Shown: positions 1-9,269, counted from the first letter of the stretch. The stretch is DNA of 64,000 nucleotides from Thermoanaerobaculia bacterium (GCA_017883235.1 JADGNY010000008.1:26088-90087), one strand, 5' to 3'. Made by a program: numbers and translations. The notes: generated by a model not told the origin, from the letters alone.

Positions 1-1627
1 GAGCGACGTCGTAGGAGGTGGGGACGTCGATGTCGGTCCGCACGAAGCCTTTGCGCTCCGTTCCCGCGACGCGCACAAGGGTCTTGAGTGCATATTTGCC
101 AGGCGGGAGACTGAGCGTCGGGAAGTATTTGATGCCGTTGTGGCCGGCCAGTTTGGCGATTTCGATCGTGAGCCGCTGAAACGAACGGTCACGGACGATG
201 CCTTGATCGTCGAAGGCATAGACGTAGATCTCGGCGATGACGTCTTTCGTTTTCGCATCGCGTACGAGACCTTCGGCGCCTATGTCGACGACCATCGGCA
301 CTCGGGAGTTGCCGCTTCTGGCGGGGAAAGGCGCCGCCAGCGTGGCCACCTGAACGTCGTTCTGTGGGACGTCGTTGAGAACGATCTCGGCGTTCGAAAG
401 TGAGCGTTCCAGCGCACTCTCGGTCCCCGATGAGTAATAGCCGGCGCGATGGAAGACACGCGCGCCGGGAACGCCGGTGACGCGCACTTTCAGCTCGCGG
501 AACTTCCCGTCGTTCGACGCCGGCGCGCGGAAGCCGAGGACGTACACCATGTCCTGCGCACGAAGCATCTTCTCCAGATCGGCATTGATGTTGTTGGAGT
601 TCTTGAAGACTTCGCCGCCGGTGGGAGCGGAGAGGAGGTGCAGAGCATCGTTGGAATTGATGCGTGCGCCGTTTTCATCGCTCTGCACGCGCACTCCCTG
701 GATGTCGACGGCGTGGAGTACGACGTCCGAGCCGCGCAGACTGCGCGCCATCTCTTCGAGAATCGTCAACGTCTCCGAACTGCCGTAGCGCGCGTCGCTG
801 TCGAGGCGCCAAATGTTGCCCGCAGTGGCCTGATTCAGGTCTTCCTGCTCCTCCGCGCTGGAGTGCGCGTCGCGTCCCCGAACCAGCCGTGGGTCGAAGC
901 CTTCCGAGAAGAGGATCACCTGTTTGCGCCCGGGAAGAACGCGCAGCGTGCGGCCGAGATCGGACAGAAGACGCATCTGGCGCTCGATGCGCGACCGGTT
1001 GAACTGGTCGTTCTGCCGCTTCTCACCAAGAGCGATATCAATAGCGGAATCGCTACGGTCGTCGGCCGGCTTGCGAATCGCCGCATCGGGCGAAATCATC
1101 TCCTCCACGCCGCTGCCGCCGGCGATGCGCAGCGGGTCCGCAGAAACGAAGTTGCTCGGGTTGGCGATGGCCGCGCCGAGTAGGTTGCGGTCGGTCGTAA
1201 GCGAGGTGACCATCCGGAAGCCGCGCTCGACGTCGATGGTGGCGATCGCGGCCAGGTCGCGGCGCCCCATCCCGCGGGCGATGAAGTTCTTCGCCGCTTC
1301 CTGCGCCTTGGATCGTCCCATCGGCGAGGAGAAGGAAAGGTCGAAAAGCAGGATCCAGTTGCGGCGCGCCGATGGGTTGAGCGGCGAGGTGGTTCTGGCT
1401 CCCTCGGATGCCAGATCGATGGCGTCGAAGTTCGCGATCGGACGCTTCGCGCCCCGGTCGAAGAGCTCGAAGTTCGCCGCCGTCAGACCGCGTATCGGGT
1501 TGCCGGCCCGGTCAACGACCGTGACCGGCACCTCGACCAGGTGAACGTCGATCGTTTCCTTGACCTGTGCATATGCGGCGCTCGTTGCAAGCAGAAAGAA
1601 GAAGGCAACGCGGCCAGGCCAGCGCAT
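1..1627 (-). CDS. Secreted VWFA-related domain protein, 3' end beyond window
   Basis: The minus frame opens with an ATG at 1627 and stays open for 542 codons to the left edge, so the C-terminus is missing. Residues 1-21 form a signal peptide (MRWPGRVAFFFLLATSAAYAQ, cleavage near AYA-Q). A short stretch about protein partners and variable regions (VEVPVTVVDRAGNPIRGL) precedes a von Willebrand A fold with a DLSFS metal-site motif (DxSxS). This layout matches the VWFA-related proteins common in Acidobacteriota, whose function is unknown; export and a role in adhesion or protein binding are inference. It lies 60 bp after the TetR gene and could be co-transcribed with it. Confidence 0.8.
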   Translation of the reverse strand, partial: MRWPGRVAFFFLLATSAAYAQVKETIDVHLVEVPVTVVDRAGNPIRGLTAANFELFDRGAKRPIANFDAIDLASEGARTTSPLNPSARRNWILLFDLSFSSPMGRSKAQEAAKNFIARGMGRRDLAAIATIDVERGFRMVTSLTTDRNLLGAAIANPSNFVSADPLRIAGGSGVEEMISPDAAIRKPADDRSDSAIDIALGEKRQNDQFNRSRIERQMRLLSDLGRTLRVLPGRKQVILFSEGFDPRLVRGRDAHSSAEEQEDLNQATAGNIWRLDSDARYGSSETLTILEEMARSLRGSDVVLHAVDIQGVRVQSDENGARINSNDALHLLSAPTGGEVFKNSNNINADLEKMLRAQDMVYVLGFRAPASNDGKFRELKVRVTGVPGARVFHRAGYYSSGTESALERSLSNAEIVLNDVPQNDVQVATLAAPFPARSGNSRVPMVVDIGAEGLVRDAKTKDVIAEIYVYAFDDQGIVRDRSFQRLTIEIAKLAGHNGIKYFPTLSLPPGKYALKTLVRVAGTERKGFVRTDIDVPTSYDVA

Positions 1628-1687
1628 TTGGATGTTTTCTCCCGAGGTACTGAGCGACAGAATGCCCTAGATCGCCGGGCCATTCCG

Positions 1688-2362
1688 TTACGGGTCGGTG
1701 GCGGTTTTGGCCGGGCGGGAGGTTCGGCGCCGGCGTTTCGTGTTAACCCCGTTCCGCAGCATCCCGCTCCGGAGAATACGCGAGATCTCACCCACGACCT
1801 CATCCGTGTTCTTGCCGAAGTGGTCTTTGACGCCGAAGATGATCTCGATGGAGAAGTAGTTGTAGAAAATGCGCGTGGCCAGCATCACCGCCGAAATCGG
1901 CGAAAGGCCTTCCTGAAGCCGGCCGGCCAGATCGTCTTCCATGCCGTGTTTCTTCATGAACGCGTCGAAGCGGCGGGCCATGTCGGAGTAGAACTTCCGG
2001 ATGTGTGTGCCGTCGAACTCGACGACGTCGACATAGATGAGGGCGACGTATTCGCGATAGTCCTTCACCGTTTCGCGCGCGGCCCTGCCGAGCTCTTCGA
2101 GGTTCTCGGGAAACGTGCCGGTGGCGAGGGCTCGGTTGAACGGGAAGTCGGGACTGGACATTGCCTGGAAGTACTGATCGAGCAGCGCGCGGAAGATCGT
2201 CTCCTTGTCGGAGAAGTGGTGATAGACGTTTCCCTTCGAGAGGCCGGCGTCTTCGGCGATGTCGCGCACGCTCGTGGCTCCATAGCCGCGGTGCGAAAAG
2301 AGCTTGAGCGCGGACTCGAGGATTTGTGTCCGGCTGCGCTCGGATCGTTCTTCCTGGTTCAT
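1688..2362 (-). CDS. TetR/AcrR-family transcriptional regulator
   Basis: 224 residues. The N-terminal helix-turn-helix is typical (RTQILESALKLFSHRGYGATSVRDIAEDAG, then LSKGNVYHHFSDKETIF, about residues 10-57), followed by an alpha-helical ligand domain with a basic C-terminal tail (TKRRRRTSRPAK). It starts 7 bp after the acyl-CoA ligase stop, so it is the last gene of the receptor-SDR-KAS III-hydrolase-ligase operon. The natural candidate site is the palindrome at 9241-9252 downstream of the operon promoter, giving autoregulated repression relieved by an acyl or acyl-CoA ligand. The family assignment is firm; the ligand and the site are inferred. Confidence 0.93.
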   Translation of the reverse strand: MNQEERSERSRTQILESALKLFSHRGYGATSVRDIAEDAGLSKGNVYHHFSDKETIFRALLDQYFQAMSSPDFPFNRALATGTFPENLEELGRAARETVKDYREYVALIYVDVVEFDGTHIRKFYSDMARRFDAFMKKHGMEDDLAGRLQEGLSPISAVMLATRIFYNYFSIEIIFGVKDHFGKNTDEVVGEISRILRSGMLRNGVNTKRRRRTSRPAKTATDP

Positions 2363-2369
2363 CGGTGAC

Positions 2370-3815
2370 TCACTCTATCAGCCGCTGAGCAAGCTTCGGC
2401 TTTTCGACTTTGCCATACGGCGTCCGCGGCAGGGCATCGACGAAAATGTATCGCTTCGGCAGCTTGAATCGCGAGATACGCGACGCGAGGTACGCGTTCA
2501 GCTCCTCCTCGCCGGCGTCGCCGACAATGAAGGCAACCGCGACTTCTCCCCACGTCTCATCGGCGATCGGAATGACGGCGGCATCGGCTACGCGTGGATG
2601 CGAGACGAGCTCCGCCTCGATCTCAGCAGGATAGACGTTGACGCCGCCGCTGATGAACATCTCTTTCCTGCGCCCGGCGATGTAGAAGAATCCTTCGTTG
2701 TCGCGGCGGGCCAGGTCGCCGGTGTGCAGCCAGCCGTCGTCATCAAAGGCCGCGCGGGTCGCTTCCGGGTTGTTCCAATAGCCGAGCGCGACGTGCGGGC
2801 CGCGTATCCACATCTCGCCGATTTCGCCCGTTGCGACGTCGCCTCCGTCGTCACCGGCGATGCGAACCTCGGTGAACATCATCGGCCTGCCGATCGATCC
2901 TGCCTTGCGCCGCGCGTCGTCGATCGTCATGGAGAAGCAGTTCACGCCGGCCTCCGTCATCCCATAGCCCTGCTTCATCTCGACGCCGCGCGTCTGGTAC
3001 GCCTCGATGATGTAGTGCGGCAGCGGCGCGCCGCCGGAGATGAACCAGCGGACGTGGCTGAGATCGGTCGTCGCGAACTCCGGTGCGTCCATCAGCATCT
3101 TCAGCGTCGTCGGCACGCCGAGGACGACCGTGCAGCGCTCGCGCTCGACCGTCCGCAAGACCTCGGCGGCGTCGAAGCCTCGATGCAAGATGATCGTGCC
3201 GCCCACCGTAAAGATCGGAATGAGAAACGCGGCCACGCCGCCGGCGTGGTAGAGCGGCGTGTAGATCGGACTGACCTCGTCTTCGCGCAGTCCCCAGTTG
3301 ACGGCCGTGTTGTAGCCGTTCCAGTAGAGCTGACGCTTCGGGATCATCACGCCCTTGGGTTTGCCAGTAGTGCCGGAGGTGTAGAGGAGGCAGTAGGGGT
3401 CTTCGGGGCTCTGCCTGGGAGCGCGTGCGTCCCGCACGCCGTTGATGCTCGACGTGCTCTCCACTGGCAAGACCAGATCGGCGAACTCCGGACCACGGAA
3501 GCAGATCTTCATCCCGCAGTCGTCGACGATTTGCCGAAGCTCATGGACCGTCGCCCTTGTCGATAGCGGCACAACGATCGCTCCGCACTTCGCGGCAGCG
3601 AAGAAGAGTGCAAGAAAGTCGACCGAGTTGTGGAAGAGGATGCCGTAACGGTCGCCGGGGCCGGCGCCGGCGGCGATGACCGCGGCGGCGGCACGCTCGG
3701 TGCGGGCGTTCAGCTCGAAGTAGCTGATCCGCTCGCCGGTCTCGGTGGCGACAAGGGCGATTTTGCCGGGAGTGAGACGAGCCCGCTCCGCGAGCAGGTC
3801 TCCATCGAAGATCAC
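2370..3815 (-). CDS. AMP-dependent acyl-CoA synthetase/ligase (ANL superfamily)
   Basis: 481 residues, GTG start overlapping the hydrolase stop (GTGA). It should activate a carboxylic acid as acyl-AMP and transfer it to CoA or a carrier. Visible ANL motifs are A3 YTSGTTGKPKG (about 145-155), A5-like GYGMTE, A7 WLHTGD, the hinge region GRRKEMFISGGVNVYP and the C-terminal catalytic lysine in RTPYGKVEK. The length is slightly short for a fatty-acyl-CoA ligase but all core motifs are intact. Next to a KAS III, an SDR and a hydrolase it could either activate a fatty acid or act like OleC in beta-lactone formation. The first is the conservative reading. Confidence 0.88.
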   Translation of the reverse strand: MIFDGDLLAERARLTPGKIALVATETGERISYFELNARTERAAAAVIAAGAGPGDRYGILFHNSVDFLALFFAAAKCGAIVVPLSTRATVHELRQIVDDCGMKICFRGPEFADLVLPVESTSSINGVRDARAPRQSPEDPYCLLYTSGTTGKPKGVMIPKRQLYWNGYNTAVNWGLREDEVSPIYTPLYHAGGVAAFLIPIFTVGGTIILHRGFDAAEVLRTVERERCTVVLGVPTTLKMLMDAPEFATTDLSHVRWFISGGAPLPHYIIEAYQTRGVEMKQGYGMTEAGVNCFSMTIDDARRKAGSIGRPMMFTEVRIAGDDGGDVATGEIGEMWIRGPHVALGYWNNPEATRAAFDDDGWLHTGDLARRDNEGFFYIAGRRKEMFISGGVNVYPAEIEAELVSHPRVADAAVIPIADETWGEVAVAFIVGDAGEEELNAYLASRISRFKLPKRYIFVDALPRTPYGKVEKPKLAQRLIE

Positions 3816-4696
3816 GGGAGCGCCTCGCGCAACAGGCGCGTGAATTCCGCCGGCGCCTGCCGGTGGGGGATATGCGCCGCCTTGTCGATGATGTGCAGCG
3901 TCGATCCCGGCAGGTGTTTCCGCAGTGCTTCGGCGTATGCAATCGGAAGGAGCCCGTCGTGCGCACCCCAGATCAGCGTCACAGGCATGGTGATGTCGTG
4001 CAGCCGAGTGTCGACGACTGCGAAGATCACGCCGGCCTGTAGTACGCGCGCCTGCGGCATCTTCGCGGCATCTTTCAGCATCGCGTCGACCAGGTAGTCC
4101 GCGATCGGCGTGTCAGGACCATGCACCATCCGAAGCAGCTTCAACGCTTCCTCTCGGTTCTTGGGGAAGAGGGGTACGTGACTCACGTCCCACGACATGC
4201 CGCTGGCGTCTTCCAGCACGAGGCGGGAGACGCGTGCCGGATGGTCGGCGGCGTAGAGCATGCTTACCCATCCGCCCATCGAGTTGCCGACCAGAACGAT
4301 CGGTTTCTCCGGCGATTCGCGATCGATGACGGTTTGCAGAGCCTTGACCAGCAACAGCATCGGCAGCGCCCCGGTAGCCGGAGCACTTTCGCCGTGGCCC
4401 GGCAGGTCGATGGCGATCACGCGCGAGTCTTTCATCAGCACCGGGATGACCGAGACCCACGTACCTGCCTGATCGTTCACGCCATGGACGAGAACGATCG
4501 TCCGGCCGCCGCTGCCACCGGCGAAATAGACGATGCGATTGCCATCGACGTCGATCGTCCTCCTGGCCATACCCGCCCGCGCCAGACCGCGGCGCGTCAT
4601 CTTCACAAACGCCTCGAGCGGATGACGGCGGACGTATGCGGTCGTCGCGGCAAAGATGCCGATGAGGATGACGACGAGCACTACTGCAAGTTTCAT
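3812..4696 (-). CDS. Membrane-anchored alpha/beta hydrolase
   Basis: 294 residues with an N-terminal membrane segment or uncleaved signal (residues 2-20, LAVVLVVILIGIFAATTA). The alpha/beta hydrolase core shows an oxyanion HG (71-72), the nucleophile elbow GNSMGG with Ser139, a probable acid Asp247 (GAHDGLL) and His275 (DKAAHIPH). This is an esterase/lipase or thioesterase-like serine hydrolase. It is not the Asp-nucleophile type found in OleB and haloalkane dehalogenases. Its ATG overlaps the KAS III stop and its stop overlaps the ligase GTG, so translation is probably coupled with both. The substrate is unknown. Confidence 0.87.
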   Translation of the reverse strand: MKLAVVLVVILIGIFAATTAYVRRHPLEAFVKMTRRGLARAGMARRTIDVDGNRIVYFAGGSGGRTIVLVHGVNDQAGTWVSVIPVLMKDSRVIAIDLPGHGESAPATGALPMLLLVKALQTVIDRESPEKPIVLVGNSMGGWVSMLYAADHPARVSRLVLEDASGMSWDVSHVPLFPKNREEALKLLRMVHGPDTPIADYLVDAMLKDAAKMPQARVLQAGVIFAVVDTRLHDITMPVTLIWGAHDGLLPIAYAEALRKHLPGSTLHIIDKAAHIPHRQAPAEFTRLLREALP

Positions 4697-5709
4697 TTGA
4701 TGAAGAGCCTCGCTCCATCTTCAGCGATCCGGAACGCGACGCCGGCCTGGTTGTAGCCGACGCCGGAGCCGATGAGGACGACCAGGTCACGCGGCTTGAT
4801 CTTCCCCGCTTGCAGCGCATCGTCGAGCGCCATCGGAATGCACGCCGAACCGGTGTACCCCACGGTCTCCATGATCATGTGCGTCTTGCCCATCGGCAAG
4901 CCGAGATCGTTCATTACCAGCTCGATGGTCGGCTTGCGGACCTGAGTGAAGATGAGGAAATCGATGTCGCCTACCGCGAAGCCGCCGTTCTTTGCCACCT
5001 GGCGTACGAGCAGCGGCCACCCCTCGTTGTTGATCTCGGGCGGATAGCGGTCGTACATCTTGACGCGCGTGTGGCCGTTGCGGATCGATTCTTCAGTGGT
5101 CGGTTCGACCGTGCCGCCGGCATGGATGGCCCAACGCGGCGCGTAGGAACCGTCGGCTCGGAATGCCGAGGAGATAAAGCCCTGCGTTTCGCTCTGCTCC
5201 AGCACGGCTGCGCCCGCGCCGTCGCCGTAGAAGAAGATCATCGGGTCGTCGTCAGCGGTGAGTTTGTGCATCAGATAGACGCCGATGACGAGCACGTTCT
5301 TCAGGTGCGGGTTGGTAGCCATCATTCCGGCTGCCGAGGAGAACGCGGTAGGGAACGAAGCACAAGCGCAGCCGACGTCGAAGGTGCCGGCGTTTTTCGC
5401 GCCGAGCTTCGCCTGCACGATCACCGAGGTGGCCGGCGTGATGTAGTCGGGCGAATCGGTGCCGACGATGATGAGGTCGACGTCTTCCGGCGTTTTACCA
5501 GCACGCGCGAGCGCGATGCGGGAGGCGCGCACGGCAAGGTCGGAGGTGACGACGTCGTCCGGTGCCCACCACCGCGCCAGGATGCCGGTGGACGCTTCCA
5601 TCTTGTCCACGAACTCCGGCGCCGTAACGTCGAAACGCGCACGCAGGTCGTCGTTCGTGACTTTGATCTCCGGAATGTAGGAGCCGGTGGAGACGATGTT
5701 TGCGTGCAT
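4693..5709 (-). CDS. Divergent 3-oxoacyl-ACP synthase III (KAS III)-like protein
   Basis: 338 residues with a thiolase-fold KAS III architecture. The active-site cysteine is Cys116 in DVGCACASF, aligned with the DVAAACAGF of E. coli FabH. The later catalytic positions differ: where FabH has His in PHQAN this protein has Thr255 (FTQVRKP), and where FabH has Asn in GNTSAA it has Tyr285 (GYTGSA). The glycine-rich end (IGSGVGYNQAG) is present. Lack of His and Asn argues against ordinary decarboxylating condensation and for acyl transfer, non-decarboxylating condensation or another reaction. The start was chosen at 5709 because its ATG overlaps the SDR stop (TGATG). Confidence 0.85.
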   Translation of the reverse strand: MHANIVSTGSYIPEIKVTNDDLRARFDVTAPEFVDKMEASTGILARWWAPDDVVTSDLAVRASRIALARAGKTPEDVDLIIVGTDSPDYITPATSVIVQAKLGAKNAGTFDVGCACASFPTAFSSAAGMMATNPHLKNVLVIGVYLMHKLTADDDPMIFFYGDGAGAAVLEQSETQGFISSAFRADGSYAPRWAIHAGGTVEPTTEESIRNGHTRVKMYDRYPPEINNEGWPLLVRQVAKNGGFAVGDIDFLIFTQVRKPTIELVMNDLGLPMGKTHMIMETVGYTGSACIPMALDDALQAGKIKPRDLVVLIGSGVGYNQAGVAFRIAEDGARLFIK

Positions 5710-6431
5710 CAGGTTCCGAGCACCAGCCCGCCGTCGACCGAGAGCACCGCTCCGCTGACGAATTTCGCCGCATCGCTGGCCAGCCAGGCATAGGCATTGG
5801 CGATGTCGTCCGGCTCCCCGAGTCTGGCCAGCGGTGTCTTCGCCTCCATGGAGTCGACGACCTTCTGCGGCATGGCACGAACCATCTCGGTGGCGATGAA
5901 GCCGGGAGCGACGGCGTTGACGCGGATGCCGTAGCGCCCGAGCTCGCGCGACCACGTCTTCGTGAAGCTGATGACGCCCGCTTTCGTGGCGGCGTAATTG
6001 GTCTGTCCGAAGTTGCCGTATAAACCGACGATCGATGAGGCGTTGAGGATCACTCCGCTCCGCGCCTTGATCATGTGCGGCACGACCGCGCGCGTGCAGA
6101 GAAAGACGCCTTTGAGGTTGACGTCGATGACGGCGTCGAACGTGGCGTCGTCCATCATGCCGGCCACGCCCTCTTTCCACTTGATGAGCTGCGCGTCGCG
6201 AACGATTCCGGCGTTGTTGACGAGAACGTCGATGCGTCCAAACCGGGTCATGACGTCATCGACCGCCCGTTGTACGGATGCGCCGTCGGTGACGTCGACT
6301 TTCGGATCCGTGGTGAGGTCCCACGCCACCACGTTCGCACCCTCGGCACGGAAGCGCTCCACCGTGGCGCGGCCGATGCCGGCCGCGCCCCCGGTGACGA
6401 TGACGACTTTGTCTCTCAGGTTGAGGTCCAT
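5709..6431 (-). CDS. FabG-like short-chain dehydrogenase/reductase
   Basis: 240 residues, a classical SDR. The cofactor motif TGGAAGIG lies at residues 13-20, NNAG near 72-75, and the catalytic Ser133/Tyr146/Lys150 occur in ASSIVG and NYAATK. An acidic residue after beta-2 (AWDLTTD) suggests NAD(H) or a relaxed preference. It probably reduces a 3-oxoacyl thioester or oxidises the matching alcohol. ATG at 6431 starts 16 bp after the outer-membrane gene stop with GGAG upstream. A longer reading frame upstream would overlap the receptor gene and is not used. It is much shorter than the extended SDR OleD. Confidence 0.9.
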   Translation of the reverse strand: MDLNLRDKVVIVTGGAAGIGRATVERFRAEGANVVAWDLTTDPKVDVTDGASVQRAVDDVMTRFGRIDVLVNNAGIVRDAQLIKWKEGVAGMMDDATFDAVIDVNLKGVFLCTRAVVPHMIKARSGVILNASSIVGLYGNFGQTNYAATKAGVISFTKTWSRELGRYGIRVNAVAPGFIATEMVRAMPQKVVDSMEAKTPLARLGEPDDIANAYAWLASDAAKFVSGAVLSVDGGLVLGT

Positions 6432-6447
6432 GATGCTCCGGGAGTTG

Positions 6448-9207
6448 CTAGTAAACCCACCGCAGCCCCAACTGAAATTCGCGGGCGGGTAACGTGGCCA
6501 GGAACTTTCCATAGTTTGGATTGGCCACGGCTGCTGCCTTCGGATTGGCGATGGTCGGACCGCTGAAGAACTGGCCGCCGGAAACCGACTGGACATCGAA
6601 GTTTTTGAAGTTGAAGAGGTTGAAGCCCTCGGCGATGGCCTGCAGCGCGCCGTAGCCGGTCAGCGCGATCTCTTTGGTCAGCCGCAGCGAGACGTTCTTG
6701 TACTTCGGACCGTTGTTCGTATTGCGGCCGACACCTGCCGGGCGGTCGGAGTTCTTGCCGTCGCCGTTGAAGTCGTAACCGAGACGCGTCGTCCATGGCT
6801 GGCCCGAACCGTACTCGACGATCGGCGCCACCGTCGTCGTCCAGGGCGCGTGGAAGACGCCGCTGAGCACGAAGCGGAGACGCTCGTCGCCGCGGGCGCG
6901 GCCGTATTCCTGGCCGATGTCGGCCGGGTCGTTCGGGTAGCCGGTCGGGAAGTCGGGGGAGAAGTCGTCGCTGATGTTCTTCTTGTTGGCGAAGGTCACA
7001 GAGGCCGTGACGAGATCGTTCTTGCGCACGCTGCCGTTCAGGCTGAAGACGAGGGCCTTGTACTGCGAGTGGCCGTCGTTTGTGTACATATTGATCTGGT
7101 CGAACGCCGTATTCGGACGGACGTGCGTGGCGTTGCCGCTCCAGTTCACGTCGCGGATCACGATCTCGTTCGTGCCCTTGACGTAGACGCCTTCCGTGTC
7201 GAGGAACATGCGCGACTCACCGAGTTTCATCGTATATCCCAGCGACGCCTGCGTGGCCTCGGGGGCCTTATACGTCGGCGAGAGGAGAGCGATGGCCGGC
7301 TTGGAGACGATGCCGGTCGTGGTCGGGTTATTCGGATCGAGAGTAAACGCCGGGAAGCCAAGAAGCGCGCCGTTGACGCGCGTGTAGGTCACACGGCCGC
7401 CGGTGACGCCGTTCTGCTGCAGTTCCGTGAGTGCCGGAACCAGGAGGAAACGTCCCGTGAACCTGCCCGCGCCGCCGCGAAGAACGTTTGTTCCGTCTCC
7501 CTTCACGTCGTAGGTGAACGAGGTGCGCGGCTGGATGTTGTTCTTGTCTTCCTTGCGCGGCGTCGGGACGAGCGGATGCGTGAAGCCGGCGTTGTTGCCG
7601 TTCGTGTCGAGGTCGTAACGAACGCCGAGGTTCACGAGCAGGTTCGCATTCGGCCGCCACGCGTCTTCGAGAAATGCTCCGTAGATGTCCGTGCTGGTGG
7701 CGACGTCGGAGGAACCGACGCCGTATGCGTACGCAAGCGGCAGCGCGGTGGTGTCTGTCAGGTAGATGAAAAGCCCATTCTGATAGGTGTCGATGCGAAG
7801 GCGCTCGTGGACGTGCTGCGCGGAGATGCCGGCCTTGAGATCGTGCGACGAGTGTCCGGCCGTCAGGCTGTGGTGGAAGGTGTCGCGCAGCTCGTAGGTG
7901 TTTCCATCGCCGAGAAGGTCGCCGAGGATGTTGGTGCCCGTCATCAGCGTGTTTCCGGATGAGAACCACACGGCCGGTCCGCTGCGTGTGTTCGTCGGCT
8001 CGAAGAAGCGGCGGTGGCCGAACTGCGCACGTAATTCATTCGAGCTGGAGTTGGAGACGGCGGTGTTGTGCTCGAACGTGCCGTTCCAGTTCTTCCGTTC
8101 GAGAGTCTGTCCGTACGAGGCATCGGCTACACCGCCGACGCGGAAGTTGTCTTCGTTGTAGTCCTCGTAAACAGCCTTGAAGCCGGCCGTCATCTTCGAG
8201 TTGATGTTCTCCTCGAGACCGCCGTAGAGCAATGTCTGTTTGAAGGGATGGCTGACGTCCGCGGCGAGCGAGGTGTACGCACCGCCCGGGCGGAAGAGAA
8301 CGATGTTCTTCTCGTCGATCTGTTCAGCCGAGGCAAAGTAGAAAAGCTTGTCCTGCGTGACCGGGCCGCCGAGCGTGAAGCCGAGCTGGTGGCGCGAGTA
8401 GTCGTTGTTCTTCTGAAGGTCGAGCGCCCCTTTATCGCGAAGGGCGGCATCGCGGAAGAAACCGAAGACGGTGCCGTGCGTGGTGTTCGTCCCCGACTTG
8501 GTGACCACCGAGATTGCTCCACCGGCCGAACCGCCGATCTCGGGGTCGAAACGGTTGGCGATGACGCGGAACTCCTGGACGGCGTCCTGGCTGAAGCGCA
8601 CGCGCGACAGACCGTTGACCTGGTCGGTGAAGTCGACGCCGTCGACGACGATCGTCGCCTGCGAGGCGTTGCCCCCCGCGCCGACGACCGGGCCGCCGTT
8701 GATGAACCGGAAGCCGCCGCGCTCTCGCTGCACGCCGGGCGTGATGAAGGCCAGGCGCTGGAAGTCGCGGTCGGCGACCGGAAGCGATTCGATCTGCTCG
8801 GGAACGATGTTCGTCGAGGAGTCGGTCTTGTGGATGTCGACCATTGGCACGGCCGCGTTGACGGTGATGGTTTCGCTGGCTGATTGTTGCAGCGTCACCG
8901 CCAGCTTCGCGGTCTGGCCGACGAGCAACGTCAGACTTTGCTCCTTCACCGGGGCGAAGCCTTCCAGCGTGAACGAGACCGAGTATTTGCCGGGAGCGAG
9001 AGCGTTGAAGCGTGCCACGCCGGCCGCATCGGTGACGTCAACGGCTTCGAAGCCGGTTTCCGGCCGCCGAACGGTGACGGTGACGCCGGGCAGTGGTGCC
9101 TTTGCCTGATCGAGGGCCAGGGCTTCGACGGCCGCTTTGTCGATCTGTGCAAACGAGGGAATTGCGAACAGCATGGCGAGAACGGCGAAGAGCAGTTTGC
9201 GCGACAT
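6448..9207 (-). CDS. Oar-like TonB-dependent outer-membrane receptor
   Basis: About 919 residues. Signal peptide MSRKLLFAVLAMLFAIPSFAQ, then a carboxypeptidase-regulatory-like beta domain (PGVTVTVRRPETGFEAVDV, about 35-110), a plug region (about 120-235, IVPEQIESLPVADRDFQRLAF and VVDGVDFTDQVNG) and a long beta-barrel ending LGLRWVY with a terminal aromatic. This is the Oar/TonB-receptor layout expanded in Acidobacteriota. An ATG two codons earlier (9213) abuts AGGAG with no spacer, whereas ATG 9207 has a 6-nt spacer, so 9207 is preferred. It is the first gene of the lipid-enzyme operon and likely carries its substrate or product across the outer membrane; that link is inference. Confidence 0.88.
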   Translation of the reverse strand: MSRKLLFAVLAMLFAIPSFAQIDKAAVEALALDQAKAPLPGVTVTVRRPETGFEAVDVTDAAGVARFNALAPGKYSVSFTLEGFAPVKEQSLTLLVGQTAKLAVTLQQSASETITVNAAVPMVDIHKTDSSTNIVPEQIESLPVADRDFQRLAFITPGVQRERGGFRFINGGPVVGAGGNASQATIVVDGVDFTDQVNGLSRVRFSQDAVQEFRVIANRFDPEIGGSAGGAISVVTKSGTNTTHGTVFGFFRDAALRDKGALDLQKNNDYSRHQLGFTLGGPVTQDKLFYFASAEQIDEKNIVLFRPGGAYTSLAADVSHPFKQTLLYGGLEENINSKMTAGFKAVYEDYNEDNFRVGGVADASYGQTLERKNWNGTFEHNTAVSNSSSNELRAQFGHRRFFEPTNTRSGPAVWFSSGNTLMTGTNILGDLLGDGNTYELRDTFHHSLTAGHSSHDLKAGISAQHVHERLRIDTYQNGLFIYLTDTTALPLAYAYGVGSSDVATSTDIYGAFLEDAWRPNANLLVNLGVRYDLDTNGNNAGFTHPLVPTPRKEDKNNIQPRTSFTYDVKGDGTNVLRGGAGRFTGRFLLVPALTELQQNGVTGGRVTYTRVNGALLGFPAFTLDPNNPTTTGIVSKPAIALLSPTYKAPEATQASLGYTMKLGESRMFLDTEGVYVKGTNEIVIRDVNWSGNATHVRPNTAFDQINMYTNDGHSQYKALVFSLNGSVRKNDLVTASVTFANKKNISDDFSPDFPTGYPNDPADIGQEYGRARGDERLRFVLSGVFHAPWTTTVAPIVEYGSGQPWTTRLGYDFNGDGKNSDRPAGVGRNTNNGPKYKNVSLRLTKEIALTGYGALQAIAEGFNLFNFKNFDVQSVSGGQFFSGPTIANPKAAAVANPNYGKFLATLPAREFQLGLRWVY

Positions 9208-9240
9208 CAGCATCTCCTGTTTCGGTTGACTATTTACCGT

Positions 9241-9252
9241 CCGACCGGTCGG
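9241..9252. promoter_or_regulatory. Candidate TetR-family operator
   Basis: Perfect 12-bp palindrome CCGACCGGTCGG, inside a looser symmetric block. It lies about 18 bp downstream of the -10 of the minus-strand promoter and 34 bp upstream of the receptor start. Palindromes of this ACCGGT-centred type are common operators of TetR regulators, and the operon encodes one. No second copy was noticed in the window. Binding is inferred. Confidence 0.55.
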
Positions 9253-9269
9253 TATGTTGGAATGGGCGC

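Noticed and set aside
2304..3566. Long plus-strand frame of 420 codons
   Set aside because: Exact antisense of the acyl-CoA ligase; a by-product of GC-rich codon use. Many such long shadows occur opposite the PKS, pilB and galU genes.
2370..6431. Definite oleABCD cluster
   Set aside because: Class composition matches but catalytic residues and lengths do not, so the ole names are not assigned.
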